NCBI GenBank assembly: GCA_963805985.1
Contig: CAWDWG010000008.1
Span: 186,001 to 250,000, forward strand
Length of the DNA stretch: 64,000 nt
Origin: Bog-257 sp963805985
Lineage (GTDB): Bacteria > Acidobacteriota > Terriglobia > Terriglobales > Acidobacteriaceae
Direction of reading: 5' to 3'
Both the position numbers and the translations under genes were made by a program. Shown piece after piece: positions 8,853-17,281 of the stretch (position 1 is the stretch's first letter; every line of letters starts with the position of its first letter). The notes under the pieces are model-generated. The model was not told the DNA's origin, ran no database searches, and saw only the letters and a list, made by a program, of their open reading frames with translations.

Positions 8853-10463
8853 ATGCCGGATCCGGCACACAAGCAAATCGGCGACTACGAGATCCTCCGC
8901 GAACTAGGTCACGGCGGCATGGGCCAGGTCTACCTGGTGCGCAACATGATCTCCGACCGCATCGAGGCCATGAAGGTATTGCTGCCAGACTTGGCGGAAC
9001 AAGGTGATCTGGCCAATCGCTTTATGCGCGAGATCAAGGTACTGGCCAGCCTGGAGCACCCCAACATCGCACAGCTCAGGACGGCCTTCACTGCCGAGAA
9101 TCAGCTGGTCATGATCATGGAGTACGTCGAGGGCGAGACCTTGGCAGAGCGCTTGCACGCTGGCCCGTTCGCGCCGTCGGATGCGTTGGACTACGTCGGA
9201 CAGGTGCTGTTGGCACTCAGCTATGCGCACAGCAAGGGAGTCATTCATCGCGACATCAAGCCGTCCAACATGATGCTGACGCCGGCGGGCGTAGTGAAGC
9301 TGATGGACTTTGGCATCGCGCGCTCGAGCCAGGACCTGGGCATGACCGCCACCGGGACGACGCTGGGCTCGCTGGATTACATGTCGCCGGAGCAGGTGAA
9401 AGCTGAGCCTACGGATGCGCGCTCGGATCTGTACTCGGTCGGTGTCTCACTGTACGAGATGATCACGGGACACCGGATGTTCAGCGCGACCAGCAGTTAC
9501 TCAGTGATGGAGGCGCACGTCAAGGAAATCCCCAAGCCTCCGATTGAGGTGGTGCCCACGCTGCCGAAGGCACTCAGCGACATCATTATGATGGCGGTGG
9601 CCAAGGATCCGGGGCATCGTTTTCAAACTGCGGATGCGATGCGCAACGCCTTGTCGCAAGTCGGTGGAGCGACGGCTGCGGCCGCAGCAGTTGCTGTGCC
9701 TCAAGCAGTGGTGACGCCTTCGCCACAACCGTTCCGCCAGCCGACGATGCTGACTCCGCCGCCTGCTATGCCCCCTCCTTCCAGCTTTTCACCGCCGCCG
9801 CAGCAGCGATACGCTCCACCGGATCCACGTCCCACGAAAACTGGTGGGCGACACGTCGGATGGATCGTGGTTGCTGCCATCGTAGTGCTGGTGGCGTTGT
9901 TCGGTGGGACGCAAGTTCTCCGTTCGCACAAGCAGGCTTCGGCGACGGATTCTGCAGCCGCGCCCAGCGCCAATACCCAACCGAGCGCTCCCGCAACAAC
10001 TCCCACAGCACCTTCTACGGCGCAGCCCGCGCAACCGACGCCGGAGGCGCAGCCGTCTGCAACAACTCCCGCTGCGCCACTTCCGGCTCCGCCGCCGGCA
10101 CCCGGTCGGCACCCACGGCAGGGAACTCAGCAGGCGAGCATGACGCCCCCACCGCCTCCAGGGCCTTCGCCGGAAGAGATTGCCGCGCAAAAGAAGCTTC
10201 TGGATGACATGGAAAACGAGTTGGATCATCTCGACAGCCGCGCGGCAGCAGTCGAGAGCACTCTCAGCGCCCTGGAGCAGCAGCAGCGTCAAAGTGGCTA
10301 CGGCTTACGCGGCGATATGGTCGCCGCACGAGCCAGTATGCAAACCGACCTGGCGAAAGCCAAAGACGCGCTGCAGAGCGCAGACACGGACCGGGCGAGG
10401 CGATATCTGAACATGGCGAATAGCGAGATCCAGAAGTTGGAGGCGTTTGCCGGCCGAAGGTGA
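8853..10463 (+). CDS. Membrane Ser/Thr protein kinase (PknB/Hanks type)
   Basis: The kinase domain covers about residues 9-270 (numbered from the ATG at 8853): Gly-rich loop GHGGMGQVYLV, catalytic Lys41 in EAMKVLL, HRDIKPSN with Asp134, DFG Asp152 and an SPEQ activation segment. After a Pro/Gln-rich linker comes one transmembrane helix (about 336-356, GWIVVAAIVVLVALFGG), a Pro/Ala/Thr-rich stalk and a C-terminal coiled coil. The cytoplasmic kinase therefore faces a short external sensor. A TTG ten codons upstream could extend the frame, but AGGGGG lies eight bases before the ATG at 8853. The HRD arginine suggests activation-loop phosphorylation. The gene follows the zinc-ribbon gene by about 120 bases. 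Confidence 0.9.
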   Translation: MPDPAHKQIGDYEILRELGHGGMGQVYLVRNMISDRIEAMKVLLPDLAEQGDLANRFMREIKVLASLEHPNIAQLRTAFTAENQLVMIMEYVEGETLAERLHAGPFAPSDALDYVGQVLLALSYAHSKGVIHRDIKPSNMMLTPAGVVKLMDFGIARSSQDLGMTATGTTLGSLDYMSPEQVKAEPTDARSDLYSVGVSLYEMITGHRMFSATSSYSVMEAHVKEIPKPPIEVVPTLPKALSDIIMMAVAKDPGHRFQTADAMRNALSQVGGATAAAAAVAVPQAVVTPSPQPFRQPTMLTPPPAMPPPSSFSPPPQQRYAPPDPRPTKTGGRHVGWIVVAAIVVLVALFGGTQVLRSHKQASATDSAAAPSANTQPSAPATTPTAPSTAQPAQPTPEAQPSATTPAAPLPAPPPAPGRHPRQGTQQASMTPPPPPGPSPEEIAAQKKLLDDMENELDHLDSRAAAVESTLSALEQQQRQSGYGLRGDMVAARASMQTDLAKAKDALQSADTDRARRYLNMANSEIQKLEAFAGRR

Positions 10464-10530
10464 GAGAAACGACCGGCCGCCTCGCGTTTCTGAGTTACTT
10501 GCGCTATTGCCTTCCATGAGAAGGCCGGTC

Positions 10531-10942
10531 GAAGTCAAGTACGATTTGCGTTGTTGCTCCTCTATTTTTTCTTTTTCTTCCCAGCGGTTTTTGGGCAGAG
10601 CGGCCCGGAGCAGTCAAGGGCGCGCTCTGCGCGGCGAAGCGAACCCTTGACGGCGAGGACCGCTCTGCCAGCATGGCGCAGGGAAGAAAAAGGTGCCCCT
10701 GACCTGTTTCGAGCCGAGAAATCGACTCCGCAGCTACGTTGTGCCCTCCGCCACTGTCGCCACCCTTCCATCCGCACTCTCAGTAGGCGATTGTCGCCCG
10801 GTGCAAGTTGGGTGTTCTCGTTTCAGCCGGTGCTGCCACCTGTTAGGCGACCTCTCTCCTGGTTACAGCTCAGAAGTTGGGCCAGGCCATAGACGCAGTC
10901 ACCGAAACTCGGCTTTGGGCTCGTTGCTGTAATTCGCTCAAA
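10531..10942 (-). ncRNA. Candidate IS1111-type guide (bridge/seek) RNA region
   Basis: This 412-base noncoding stretch lies inside the insertion sequence, downstream of the transposase stop and before the right-end inverted repeat. It holds small hairpins (for example GGCGATTGTCGCC near 10783) and a long nested inverted repeat. The position matches where IS1111-group elements carry the structured RNA that pairs with target and donor DNA. The exact RNA ends and guide loops were not determined. Confidence 0.4.
10571..10692. repeat. Long nested inverted repeat
   Basis: Outer arms are CTTTTTCTTCCC (10571-10582) and its exact complement (10681-10692). Inner arms are 10592-10620 and 10644-10670, which share GGCAGAGCGG and TCAAGGG blocks with a few mismatches between them. 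The 23-base centre is GC-rich. The whole could fold into a stem of more than 30 pairs. It lies in the noncoding end of the insertion sequence. Confidence 0.75.
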
Positions 10943-12040
10943 CTATGCTGTCGCCATCAGCGTCGAACGGCTGTTGTGGAATGGTTCATAGACTTCTCCG
11001 CTCACCCACAGCCGATGCAGCAGCACCGCCAGTTTTCGCGCGGTCGCGATGATGGCTCGTTTTTTGCCATTCTTGCCGCCGCGTTCGGCCAGCTTCAGTC
11101 CCCATCGTCGCAGGTCACTCTCGGCGCCAAAGGGCCCGAGGATGTGTTGTGCCCCTTGCACCAGCAAGGTTCGCAGATACGGATCGCCTTCTTTGCTGAT
11201 GTGCATCTGCGGCGCGCTCTGTCCCGAGTTTCTGCGCCCTGGCTGCAGCCCGGCGTAGCACCCCGCGTCCCGACTCTTGCGGAAACGATGCGGATCTTCC
11301 AGCGTCAGCATGTAGGTTAACGCGATCAGCGTGCCCACGCCCTTCACCTGCTTCAGCAGCGCGGTTTGCGGATAGCGCTGCTTGGCGATCTCCTCGATCT
11401 GCCGGTTGTACTCGGCGATCTGTTCGCTCAGGGCTTCCGATGCTTGCAGCAGCGGCGCCAGCGCAGTTTGCAGTTCTGGGCTCAGCGTCTGGATTTTTTC
11501 CAGATCCATGTTGCGTGGATTGCAGCCGCGTATGCGCTCACCATAGGACTTGGTCAGCCCGCGGGCTGCATTCACCAGCGCGGTTCGCGCCCGCACCAGG
11601 CTGGCTCGTGCTCGAATCACCATCAGGTCGGCTTGCGCCTGCCGGCTGCGATGCTTCACCGGAGCCAGCAACTGCGGGTCGATGCGCGCCAGCCGTGCCA
11701 GCGTCCGCGCATCCAGCCGATCGTCTTTGCGCCGGCTCTCCCCGATCAGCCGCACGTTGCGGGCGTGTGCCACGATGACTTCGTGACCCAAGTCCGCCAC
11801 TAACCGACTCACCCACGGCGAGTGCATTCCAGTTTCCAGCGCCACCCGACTGCGGGGCATGGCTGCGAATACTTCTTCCATCGCCTTCGGGGTCGTGCTC
11901 AGCTTCTGCTCGGCAATCACTTTACCGGTCTCATCCAGCACGCAGTACCAGCTCGACCTATCGCCCAAATCCAAACCAATCGTCAGCTTCCCGCCGAAAT
12001 TCTTCTCGCTCGCTGTCGCCGTAGTGGTAGTCTTCTTCAT
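10943..12040 (-). CDS. IS110-family transposase (DEDD RuvC-like plus Tnp_20 domain)
   Basis: A 365-residue recombinase. The RuvC-like N-terminal domain has the DEDD residues: Asp24 (TIGLDLGDR), Glu69 (VALETG) and Asp107/Asp110 (KDDRLDA). A long helical region follows. The C-terminal Tnp_20 domain begins at GVGTLIALTYML and contains NSGQS, whose Ser272 is the likely nucleophilic serine, and ISKEGDPYLRTLL. Family members use a guide RNA to pair donor and target DNA. A strong Shine-Dalgarno, AAGGAGG, lies nine bases before the ATG. The N-terminal dozen residues are Thr-rich and may be extra. The frame is intact, so the element could be active. Confidence 0.93.
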   Translation of the reverse strand: MKKTTTTATASEKNFGGKLTIGLDLGDRSSWYCVLDETGKVIAEQKLSTTPKAMEEVFAAMPRSRVALETGMHSPWVSRLVADLGHEVIVAHARNVRLIGESRRKDDRLDARTLARLARIDPQLLAPVKHRSRQAQADLMVIRARASLVRARTALVNAARGLTKSYGERIRGCNPRNMDLEKIQTLSPELQTALAPLLQASEALSEQIAEYNRQIEEIAKQRYPQTALLKQVKGVGTLIALTYMLTLEDPHRFRKSRDAGCYAGLQPGRRNSGQSAPQMHISKEGDPYLRTLLVQGAQHILGPFGAESDLRRWGLKLAERGGKNGKKRAIIATARKLAVLLHRLWVSGEVYEPFHNSRSTLMATA

Positions 12041-12244
12041 TGCCGGCCTCCTTTATCTCTTGCGCTTCGAGCGCGTCGATAACTTAGGAGCGTATAGCAT
12101 CCCGTCCGGAGACCGGCCTTCTCATCCCATCTGTTCTCGCCAATTATCCCGTTTCCAGTTCCTCCGGCACTCCACTCGGGTGTAAAGTATCGACGCCCAA
12201 AGAACGGCGAATCTCGAAAGCTCGCACGGTTTAAGGAGAACATC

Positions 12245-13528
12245 ATGACGACTCGGCTGGGGACTTCGAGAACAGCTTTATGTGGCAACTTTCGGTCATT
12301 GGCTTTCGCGTCGGCGCTCCTGTGCGCGCTAACAGTCATCGCAATGCCATCGATGCAGGCGCAGACTTTCCAGATTCTGCATGTAATCAGTTATTCGCAA
12401 GCTAGCATCTACGACTACGGCGGCGTCACACTCGACTCGGCAGGTAATTTATATGGAACATTCGCCTTGAATGCCGGCAGCGTCTGGGAGCTAGAACGGG
12501 AACATTCGAGCTGGATCTTCCAGCCTCTCCACTACTTTCAGACACACAATGATGGCGACGGTCCCCTAGCTGCTGTTGTCTTCGGACCAGACGGGACGCT
12601 ATACGGGACCACCGATTACGGCGGCTACTCTTGTTATGTTGGCTCACATCAATGCGGTACCGTCTTCAGCTTGCAGCCTTCGCCGAACCCTTGCGAGAGC
12701 GCTCTTTGTTTCTGGAATGAGACTCGCGTCTACTGGTTTGGTGCGATGGGCGTTACCAGCGACGCCTCCTTCCCGGGCTACGGTCGGCTGATATTCGACG
12801 CGGCGGGCAATATCTATGGCACAACTGAATACGGCGGTCTTTATGGCAAGGGAACGGTCTTTGAGCTGGTGAACACCGGGAATGGGTGGAACGAAAACGT
12901 TATTTACAGCTTCCCGGGAAATGGTTCACCCGAAAGCCCGCTCGCTGGCGTTACTTTCGATGCGGCAGGAAATCTTTATGGCACGGCCTTCCTCGGCGGG
13001 ACCGATCAGAACGGCAGCGTATTCGAGTTGATCCACTCTGGGCAGGGGTGGACTGAGAAAACGTTATACAACTTCCAGGGCGACAATGACGGCGCTAATC
13101 CGATCGGTGGATTGGTTTTCGACGCAGCCGGCAATGTATACGGATCGACGGCTGGCCGAACCGGCGGCCAGCAATCGGGCACCGTGTTTGAACTGTCGCC
13201 GCAAGCCGACGGCAGTTGGACCAAGACCCTGCTGCACTTGTTCGAGGGGCTCAACGGGCCTTGGAGCACCATGGTTATGGACGCTGCCGGGAATCTCTAT
13301 GGCACAACTCCGGGCACTCCGGGCCAAAACGATGACCACAATGGCATGGTATTCAAACTGTCCCTGGTCGACGGTTCGTGGACCTTCACTCGACTTCATA
13401 AGTTCTCCGGCCTCGATGGCTCAGGCCCGTACGGAGGCGTGACACTCGATGCTGCCGGCAATCTCTATGGGGCATGTACCGAGGGAGGGGCGGACTACGC
13501 GGGCACGATTTGGGAACTCACGCCGTAG
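12245..13528 (+). CDS. Secreted GloVer-repeat (Gloeo_Verruco) protein
   Basis: A 427-residue protein with a signal peptide (ALLCALTVIAMPSMQAQ) followed by about seven tandem units of 40-60 residues. Each ends in a motif like GVTFDAAGNLYGTA and contains FELxxxGxGW and a LYxFxGxxDG segment. This is the GloVer (TIGR03803-like) repeat, probably folding as beta-propeller blades; no enzymatic function is known. Start: ATG with AAGGAGA seven bases upstream. The gene begins 120 bases beyond the insertion-sequence end, so its native upstream region may have been displaced. A paralogue of nearly the same size lies at 51.5-52.8 kb on the other strand. Confidence 0.85.
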   Translation: MTTRLGTSRTALCGNFRSLAFASALLCALTVIAMPSMQAQTFQILHVISYSQASIYDYGGVTLDSAGNLYGTFALNAGSVWELEREHSSWIFQPLHYFQTHNDGDGPLAAVVFGPDGTLYGTTDYGGYSCYVGSHQCGTVFSLQPSPNPCESALCFWNETRVYWFGAMGVTSDASFPGYGRLIFDAAGNIYGTTEYGGLYGKGTVFELVNTGNGWNENVIYSFPGNGSPESPLAGVTFDAAGNLYGTAFLGGTDQNGSVFELIHSGQGWTEKTLYNFQGDNDGANPIGGLVFDAAGNVYGSTAGRTGGQQSGTVFELSPQADGSWTKTLLHLFEGLNGPWSTMVMDAAGNLYGTTPGTPGQNDDHNGMVFKLSLVDGSWTFTRLHKFSGLDGSGPYGGVTLDAAGNLYGACTEGGADYAGTIWELTP

Positions 13529-13576
13529 CCGACCGCCTGGGCATTCTTCGCGCTGCTCACTTGGCGATAAATCCCC

Positions 13577-13607
13577 ATAGCACTCATTGAGGGTCAATGA
13601 GTGCTAT
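13577..13607. terminator. Hairpin between convergent genes
   Basis: A perfect 14-bp stem (ATAGCACTCATTGA and its complement) with a 3-base GGG loop lies between the convergent GloVer and beta-helix genes. There is no T-run on either side, so it could be a bidirectional RNA-end element rather than a canonical terminator. Confidence 0.55.
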
Positions 13608-13756
13608 CGCCCTGTTACCGCCAACCACCCTGTGGTATGCTGCCGCCCAACTGACCTCGACTTTCCGTTTAGCTCACAGTAGGTAACATTGTCCGATTCG
13701 CATAGCGGGCTCGCGCCGATCTCGCTCAACCGAGCTTCATCGACGCTGGAGCGTCG

Positions 13757-14542
13757 TCAGTGGATACAAGAGTTGTTGGCCGTGTGAAACGTGTTGTCCT
13801 CCCAGTTATTGCTGCAAGGTTGTCCCTTCGCCCCGTCCGCCAGATCGTAATCGCCGTTGTTATGCGCAGTGTTATGACGAATGGTGTTGCCAGATCCCCC
13901 ATCAGCCTCGATACCGGTCTCGAAGTTGTCTTCGGCGGTACTGTTTTCAATCAGGTTTTCGTGGGCTCTGAGACCCAAGTCAAAGCCATTCTTGTTGCGG
14001 CGAGCCACATTGCCACGAAACGTATTCTGCTCCGCATCTCCAATGGTGAATCCGTCATAAACGTTGTTATTCGCGGTATTGTTCTCCAATGTGTTCGAAC
14101 GCGACGGAGGCTCGCCTGGCAGATTCTGAACGTCAAACCCGGAGAAATTTCTGGTCGAGGTCACGTCTCGCACCACTGAGTTCTCGGCATTGAAGAGAAC
14201 CACTCCAGAACCGAAGTTGGAAATCGTGCCGGGCCCTACAACGGTCACGTTCGAAACCCTGCCAAAGCCCGAATACCCTAACATGATGGCCAGGTAGGGG
14301 GAGCCCGTACCAGAGATTTGGTGACCGTCAAGGTTCAGGGTCACGTTATTTGCCACGATGTAAATCCCTTGGCCCGGACAGACCAGATCGTTGGCCAGAA
14401 TGTAGTCTCCGGGCTCCCGAATAAAGGTTTCGCACTTGGTTATCCGGGTCGCGGCCCAGCCCGTGCTCAACAGCGTTGCTACAAATATCGTTACTCCAGC
14501 CAGTCGCCACATATTGAATTTCTTCGCAGACGTTGCGGCCAT
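13757..14542 (-). CDS. Secreted right-handed parallel beta-helix protein (NosD-like)
   Basis: A 261-residue protein with a signal peptide (WRLAGVTIFVATLLSTGWA). The mature part starts with TRITKCETFIREPGDYILAND, where a short element sets up the helix cap, then repeats of about 22 residues rich in Asn and Gly (NTLENNTANNNVYDGF; NTFRGNVARRNKNGF; NLIENSTAEDNFETGI; NTIRHNTAHNNGDYD). This is the PbH1/NosD repeat pattern. It ends with two Cys and the shared signature FHTANNSCIH. It resembles the divergently placed gene at 15144. Such proteins often bind or cleave polysaccharide, but no catalytic residues are evident here. AAGGAG lies about seven bases before the ATG. Confidence 0.8.
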   Translation of the reverse strand: MAATSAKKFNMWRLAGVTIFVATLLSTGWAATRITKCETFIREPGDYILANDLVCPGQGIYIVANNVTLNLDGHQISGTGSPYLAIMLGYSGFGRVSNVTVVGPGTISNFGSGVVLFNAENSVVRDVTSTRNFSGFDVQNLPGEPPSRSNTLENNTANNNVYDGFTIGDAEQNTFRGNVARRNKNGFDLGLRAHENLIENSTAEDNFETGIEADGGSGNTIRHNTAHNNGDYDLADGAKGQPCSNNWEDNTFHTANNSCIH

Positions 14543-14553
14543 AGATATCTCCT

Positions 14554-14898
14554 TCAGTGTTCAATGTTTTCAATTTGTTTGGGAGGGCCTGCCGCTTCTG
14601 AATTGCGGAGGAGATTGTTGAGGAAAGGACTCTCGTGCCAAGGTTGCGGGAAGGCGAGCTCCCTGATCCTACGTCTCAGGTTCGCCTGCCAGTTACCTTC
14701 CGGCCCTTCTCCGAAGCGGCTGAAACAGACTTCAATCTCTTCTATTGGAGCAGAGTGACTGTACAGTGCGGCCAGACCCGCGTCAACCGCAATCTTGAAC
14801 AATGGCACGAGAGGAAGCGATCTGGCGAGCAACGCCGCGCACCGCGTTTCACCAGCCGCGTTGGCCTTCGGACAGTTGTTCCAGAATCGCCATTTCAT
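14554..14898 (-). CDS. Hypothetical protein, 114 residues
   Basis: Not recognised. The frame uses G/C-ending codons like its neighbours, and its TGA stop overlaps the ribosome-binding site of the beta-helix gene that begins 11 bases later, which suggests an operon. The product has no clear signal peptide, contains an Ala/Leu-rich segment (LLARSLPLVPLFKIAVDAGLAAL) and a charged C-terminal half with several Trp. The start (ATG at 14898) has another ATG one codon apart in the complementary frame and no strong ribosome-binding site. Confidence 0.4.
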   Translation of the reverse strand: MKWRFWNNCPKANAAGETRCAALLARSLPLVPLFKIAVDAGLAALYSHSAPIEEIEVCFSRFGEGPEGNWQANLRRRIRELAFPQPWHESPFLNNLLRNSEAAGPPKQIENIEH

Positions 14899-14988
14899 CC
14901 ATCGGCCCGGTTCTGAGTGCTATCGCTTGTTCTCGACAACGATGCCCGCGACTACCTGCGCCAGGCTCTCTTCTGCCAGTGACCATTG

Positions 14989-15016
14989 TTGACAAGTGGG
15001 CCAGGGAGTATATAGT
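14989..15016 (+). promoter_or_regulatory. Sigma-70-like promoter for the second beta-helix gene
   Basis: TTGACA at 14989-14994 and TATAGT at 15011-15016 are separated by 16 bases. Transcription would begin near 15023 and give a leader of about 120 bases before the ATG at 15144. Confidence 0.55.
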
Positions 15017-15093
15017 CATCTACGCTGCGCTCCGATCCTTGGCGCACGTTCTCAGGCCCTTTCGTATCTCCCGTAAAGCTGCGTATCTCAGCC

Positions 15094-15130
15094 CATTTGT
15101 ATACCTAAAACATTTGTATACCTAAAACAT
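15094..15130 (+). repeat. 17-bp tandem duplication in a leader region
   Basis: The unit CATTTGTATACCTAAAA occurs at 15094-15110 and again at 15111-15127, followed by CAT. It ends just before the GGAGG ribosome-binding site at 15132. Each copy contains the short palindrome GTATAC. Confidence 0.9.
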
Positions 15131-15143
15131 TGGAGGAAATACC

Positions 15144-15881
15144 ATGGCTCTACCCGCCACTCGTCTAGGCACGTCCCTGTTTCCTGTCGTTGCGCTTCTA
15201 CTGCTGATGCAGCTGGCCGCTGTCTCAGCAATGGCGCAGACTAAGATAACCCAATGCCGCACCATCGACTCCCCGGGGCACTACATTCTGGCGAAAAATC
15301 TGAATTGCACGGACACCGATGGCATCGACATCCTAGCCCCGGACGTCGAACTAAACCTCGACGGCCACACCATTACCGGGGGATCTGACAACACCGGCGT
15401 TGATATCTCAAGTTCACGGGACCGTGTTCTCGGTCCAGGCACAATCAACGGTTTCTCGGTCGGGATCAAGGCCAATTACGGGTCCCGGGAGGTAGAGGTG
15501 ATTGGCGTGACCTCCGCTGGAGCCAGCGGCGTCGGCTTTGTTGGCCGCTACGCCGAGGTTACCTGGCGGGGCAATACTGCCACCGGAGCTTCCGTCGGCT
15601 TTGAGTTACTGCCCGGCGACAGCAGCGAACTTAGCGGCAACCGCGCCACCGGAAATGCCGATGGCTTCCTCATCAGCGGCTCCAATGACTACCTCATGCT
15701 CAATACGTCGATGAACAACACAGAGTACGGCATCGCCGTTTACGGCTCGCATAACGAGATGATTTCCAACGTCGCGCTCGACAATACCACCTTCGACCTG
15801 TTTGACGGCGACCATAACTGCGGCGACAACCGGTGGAACCACAACAAGTTTAAGACCGCCAACGAAACCTGCATTCATTAG
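15144..15881 (+). CDS. Secreted right-handed parallel beta-helix protein (NosD-like)
   Basis: A 245-residue paralogue of the divergent gene at 13757-14542. It has a signal peptide (VVALLLLMQLAAVSAMAQ) and the same mature start (KITQCRTIDSPGHYILAKN), beta-helix repeats (LNLDGHTITGG; ELSGNRATGNADGFL; YLMLNTSMNNTEYGI) and the same C-terminal signature with CG...NRWNHNKFKTANETCIH. The conserved Cys pair at the C-terminus of both proteins may form a disulfide that caps the helix. GGAGG lies seven bases before the ATG, and a promoter with a long leader is predicted upstream. The substrate is unknown. Confidence 0.8.
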   Translation: MALPATRLGTSLFPVVALLLLMQLAAVSAMAQTKITQCRTIDSPGHYILAKNLNCTDTDGIDILAPDVELNLDGHTITGGSDNTGVDISSSRDRVLGPGTINGFSVGIKANYGSREVEVIGVTSAGASGVGFVGRYAEVTWRGNTATGASVGFELLPGDSSELSGNRATGNADGFLISGSNDYLMLNTSMNNTEYGIAVYGSHNEMISNVALDNTTFDLFDGDHNCGDNRWNHNKFKTANETCIH

Positions 15882-16281
15882 GGTTTCGGGCGCACGGCCC
15901 AATGGTCGGCGCGCCGCCTGGCGACGATCGTGCTGGCTGGGGCAGGCATTTTCCCGTCCTTATATTCGACGGATTGTGCCTGCCCACAGCCTTCTTCAGA
16001 TACTCCTTTTTGCCCCGAGCGAATGAGAACTTGCGCTGGTGGCGCCGTGCATCCCCCTCTGGGATAGCTGTAGATAACTGGCAAGTCTTGCGGACGACCT
16101 GCTGAACCCAAACCTCGGTCGGCATACGACGCTCGCTGTCGGAATGTGATTTCGTCTCGTCTTTGCCGCAGAAATCTGGCGTTGCGCCCCTGTCTTGAGC
16201 CCAAACGGAGCTGAGAAATAAGGTTTGTTCTACCTGCTGCCGCGAAACTATAATGCCAGCTTGTCGTCTAATCATTTAGAT
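15882..16281. other. Intergenic region before lepB
   Basis: The 400 bases carry no recognised gene. Overlapping frames of 67-141 codons exist on both strands but encode compositionally odd, featureless products. The region must hold the lepB promoter, which was not identified. Confidence 0.35.
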
Positions 16282-16884
16282 ATGAGTTCGCCTTCCGGCC
16301 CGGAAAATCCACTCGGGCCTGCCTCATCCAACTCGGAGCTTAAACCTGCGACTCCCAGCGGACCGCGCGGAGCCAAACCGCTCGTGGCCGGTTGGGTGCG
16401 GGATGTGGGGATTTCCCTCGCCGTCTCCGCCTTCTTCATCATCTTTCTCTACCAGCCGGTAAAGGTGGAAGGCACCAGCATGATGCCGACGCTGCAGGAT
16501 CAGGAGCGCGTCTTCATCAACAAGTTTGTGTACAAGCTGGAGCCGATCGAGCGCGGCGACGTCATCGTGTTTCGCTATCCGCGCGATCCGGCCAAGAGCT
16601 ACATCAAGCGAGTAATCGCCGTCGCCGGTGACCGCGTCCAAATCGAAGCCGGTGTGGTATTCGTGAACGGGCAGCGTCAGCAGGAGATGTACGTGCCGCG
16701 AATGTACGAGGACGTCCGCTCCTATCCCGAGACCGTGGTGCCGCCGCACTGTTACTTCGTTTTGGGCGACCATCGCAATCTTTCCAACGACAGCCGCGAT
16801 TTCGGGCCCGTTGACGAGAGCTTTATCTACGGCAAGGCCGTCTTTGGCTATTGGCCGGTAGGGAAGCTCGGAACCCTGCGATAG
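16282..16884 (+). CDS. lepB: Signal peptidase I
   Basis: A 200-residue type I signal peptidase, which cuts signal peptides off exported proteins at the outer face of the inner membrane. One N-terminal membrane anchor (GISLAVSAFFIIFLYQ, about residues 42-57) is followed by box B (GTSMMPTL) with nucleophile Ser66, and by SYIKRVIAVAGD with general-base Lys109. The later family boxes GDHRNLSNDSRDFGPV and GKAVFGYWP are intact. The ATG at 16282 is preferred over a TTG 19 codons upstream, since that extension has no family match. The Ser/Pro-rich N-terminal 30 residues are cytoplasmic. Its secreted-protein neighbours are its likely clients. Confidence 0.93.
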   Translation: MSSPSGPENPLGPASSNSELKPATPSGPRGAKPLVAGWVRDVGISLAVSAFFIIFLYQPVKVEGTSMMPTLQDQERVFINKFVYKLEPIERGDVIVFRYPRDPAKSYIKRVIAVAGDRVQIEAGVVFVNGQRQQEMYVPRMYEDVRSYPETVVPPHCYFVLGDHRNLSNDSRDFGPVDESFIYGKAVFGYWPVGKLGTLR

Positions 16885-17281
16885 GCAGCCGGCAAAGCGC
16901 TCGCCAACGATCCTCACCCCTCAAGTCACACCAATGCCCCAGCCGCAAGGAGATTGACGGCCCTGCTTGTCGAAAAAGCCAGGTGGTCCCCGAGTCAACG
17001 GCGCTCGCTCTCCGGCACGACCACAGGAATATCAACTTGCACTAAAATTTTGTGGCTCAGGTAATTACGCTGGGCAGAGCGGCAGCATCCAAATTGGTTG
17101 CAAAAAAAACGCGGGGTTCACGAAACTTTACAGGTGACGGCACAGCCGGATTTCGCAACTAATGTTCCCAGGCGCAGTTAATACAGTCGGGTCTGAAATT
17201 GAGGAATTGCGCTGGATTGCAGCAGTTGTAACGCTGCACCTCGAACGACTGACTGGGCCGGGAGATCGAAAGGAAAGGGAT
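16885..17281. other. Intergenic region before the YXWGXW gene
   Basis: About 400 bases without a recognised gene. The upstream frame of the next gene stays open back to 17162, but that part has no signal-peptide character. An A-run of eight lies near 17103. No terminator hairpin after lepB was found. Confidence 0.35.

Larger units (their letters stand above)
10516..12125 (-). mobile_element. IS110-superfamily insertion sequence, IS1111-like
   Basis: The transposase gene is bracketed by a perfect 15-base inverted repeat, ATGAGAAGGCCGGTC at 10516-10530 and its complement at 12111-12125. IS110-group members normally lack inverted repeats, whereas the IS1111 group carries short subterminal ones, so this arrangement points to IS1111. 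The true ends should lie a few bases outside the repeats and cannot be fixed without an empty site. Relative to the transposase, the left end is near 12125 and the right end near 10516. About 410 noncoding bases lie between the transposase stop and the right end, where IS1111 elements encode their guide RNA. The element lies between the kinase and the GloVer gene. Confidence 0.75.

Noticed and set aside
10551..10892. A plus-strand frame starting with a signal-peptide-like run of Leu and Phe
   Set aside because: The hydrophobic start is produced by the T-rich arm of the inverted repeat, and the rest has no protein-like features.
15850..16275. A 141-codon minus-strand frame between the beta-helix gene and lepB
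   Set aside because: Overlaps the 3' end of the beta-helix gene, lacks a ribosome-binding site and recognisable domains.
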